Assembly (NCBI RefSeq): GCF_032854445.1
Contig: NW_027017954.1
Location: forward strand, 682,001 to 746,000
DNA from: Liolophura sinensis
Lineage: Eukaryota > Mollusca > Polyplacophora > Chitonida > Chitonidae
DNA: 64,000 bases
Direction: 5' to 3'
Made by a program: the position numbers and the translations under genes. The notes beneath the pieces were generated by a model. The model was not told the origin of the DNA, did no database searches, and worked only from the letters and a program-made list of their open reading frames with translations. The number at the start of each line of letters is the position of its first letter. The first letter of the stretch is position 1. Below, one piece after another: positions 62,580 to 64,000 of this stretch.

Positions 62580-62769
62580 TCAACCATTGAATGCTGCTGT
62601 TAGTAATGATACACAGAATTATGCATGTTTTTACTGTCACAAAGTAGGTCACTTTAAGGCTGATTGTCGTAAACGGAAGCGTGATTTAGAAAGGCGTGCA
62701 GCTAAAAGTAATGGTAACCCTGAAAGTGGTGCAACTCAGCATTCATTGTCTGGTTCACAAAGCTTATGA
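62580..62769 (+). pseudogene. gypsy nucleocapsid zinc knuckle, in another frame than gag
   Basis: The +1 frame carries CFYCHKVGHFKADC, a C-x2-C-x4-H-x4-C RNA-binding knuckle, followed by basic KRKRDLERR. It ends in a TGA at 62767-62769, and the same frame resumes straight after with protease. Confidence 0.85.
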
Positions 62770-64000
62770 CGCCACATAGTAGGCACCTGTCCTGAAGTTG
62801 ATGCAGTTATTGGTGGACAGCGCGTGTCTTGTTTGGTTGACACAGGTTCACAAGTAACCACAGTAACAGAAGGTTTCTATGACAAATATCTGAGTAACCA
62901 ACCCATTGACCATTTGTTAAATTTAAAGCTTACAGCTGCAAACGGTATTGACTTGCCATATATAGGGTATATGGTCACAAGTGTGAAAATTTGTGAGACA
63001 GTTGTAAATGACGTTGGTGTACTGGTACTTAAAGATAAACCTGGGTCTGATTCTGTTAATGTTAAAAGACCAGGCATAATTGGTATGAATGTTTTGTGCC
63101 ATGTTCCTGCATTTCAGAATATTCCAGTGCAGTCAGTCTCCGCTGAGCAGCCAAAAGTGCACAAATCTAAAATTGTTCGAACACCAGATAATCAGGAAGT
63201 ATTAATCCCTGCATGTTCTATCGCGCGGATTAAATGTAATGGCGTTCCGCCAAGACAGTTCACTCTTATTGAACCGTTAAATCAAGCTCCTGCAGGAGGC
63301 AAGTTAATGGTAGCTCCTACATTATCTAATGGACATGTTGAACTCTTAAATGTGACTGATGTGGACATTTGGTTACCACCTAGAACAATGTTGGGTAGAA
63401 CACAGGACTGTGAGGTGGCAGAAGTAGTCAACTTGTCAGCCGGTGTTGATGAAATTGTGGTGGAGACAGCTGTTGACTGCAGTCCCAGTGGTGTTACCCC
63501 AGACCTGTCTGACTTTGATGGAACGCCTGAAGAGCTCAGTAAGGCATACCAGTTATTTGAAGACTATAAGGATGTGTTTTCTCCAGGACTAGGCATGACG
63601 CAAACTATAAAGCACCGCATTCACACTACCGATGAAATTCCGGTAAATGTGCCTTATAGGAGAATACCACCTCATCAGGTTGCAGAGGTTAAGTCTCACT
63701 TGCAGGATCTTCTCAATCAGGGAATAATACGACATAGCACATCCAGGTATGGAGCTCCCCCGGTATTAGTCAAAAAGAAGAGTGGGAAATTGCGTCTATG
63801 TATTGATTACCGGCGGCTCAACAGCAAGACCGTTCGAGATGTTTATCCCATCCCAAGAATGGAAGAATCGTTGGATGTTATGTGTGGTGCCCGATATTTT
63901 TCGACCATGGACTTAAGATCGGCATACAACCAGATCAAGGTTGAAGAAAGTGACCGTCATAAGACAGCATTTGTCACACCATTTGGACATTACGAGTACA
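62770..64000 (+). CDS. gypsy pol: protease and start of reverse transcriptase (partial)
   Basis: Open to the window end (410 codons). The aspartic protease active site is CLVDTGSQVTTV. The RT domain begins with PYRRIPPHQVAEVKSHL and includes GAPPVLVKKKSGKLRLCIDY, RRLNSKTVRDVYPIPR and FSTMDLRSAYNQI, the Ty3/gypsy RT hallmarks. The catalytic YxDD box lies beyond the window. The protein processes Gag-Pol and copies element RNA to DNA. Confidence 0.93.

Larger units (their letters stand above)
60508..64000 (+). mobile_element. Ty3/gypsy LTR retrotransposon, 5' part (runs off window)
   Basis: Order: inferred 5' LTR (60508-61605), leader, gag (61656), zinc knuckle, protease and RT. It is in the same orientation as the RPTP genes and lies 252 bp after the transmembrane exon of the second gene. 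The gag-to-knuckle frame change and the stop at 62767-62769 may be mutations or programmed recoding. The 3' LTR, integrase and target-site duplication are outside the window. Confidence 0.9.

Overview
The window looks like nuclear DNA of a marine mollusc. A gastropod such as an abalone or relative would fit, but the species cannot be fixed from sequence alone. Three things point this way: multi-exon genes with GT-AG introns, a receptor-type protein tyrosine phosphatase (RPTP) whose ectodomain joins EGF-like and F5/8C/fucolectin-like modules, and dense tRNA-derived SINEs mixed with Tc1, LINE, Penelope-like, foldback-MITE and Ty3/gypsy elements. The window is AT-rich, and most of it is intron or repeat.

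Layout. 1-8.3 kb holds no gene I can support: SINEs, a decayed Tc1 transposon (1971-3501), the 3' end of a non-LTR retrotransposon (4880-5665) and a reverse-transcriptase remnant on the minus strand (6243-6800). 8.35-50.0 kb is one RPTP gene on the plus strand. I reconstructed it by splice phase as 28 candidate exons: a TATA-like box and signal-peptide exon (8451-8505), an EGF-like exon, a two-exon F5/8C domain, five to six EGF-like exons, a transmembrane exon (30268-30358), a juxtamembrane region, an active-looking PTP domain D1 (32955-40285) and a degenerate PTP domain D2 (40676-49414), with the stop at 50015-50017. Without the doubtful EGF exon at 26877, the coding length is 3324 bp including the stop, so about 1107 residues. 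All ectodomain exons are phase 1-1, so they can be duplicated or skipped without breaking frame. The EGF region does show recent block duplication.

50-54 kb is 3' flank or 3'UTR with imperfect tandem repeats, SINEs and a foldback MITE. 55.2-60.3 kb is a second, partly ruined copy of the same kind of gene: two EGF exons are decayed (55.8 and 56.5 kb), then one intact EGF exon (59378-59518) and one intact transmembrane exon (60163-60256) follow. 60508 to the window end is a Ty3/gypsy element inserted 252 bp past that transmembrane exon, with an inferred 1.1 kb 5' LTR, gag, a zinc knuckle in another frame, protease and the start of reverse transcriptase.

The most unusual pattern is that several intronic minisatellites begin exactly at exon-intron junctions of the RPTP gene. 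Their repeat units carry decayed copies of the exon end together with the splice donor (after the exons at 20943, 36063 and 43596), or of the acceptor (before the last exon at 49916). A second oddity is a cysteine-containing ORF, about 65 codons long, that recurs downstream of each duplicated EGF exon and fits no other module of the gene.
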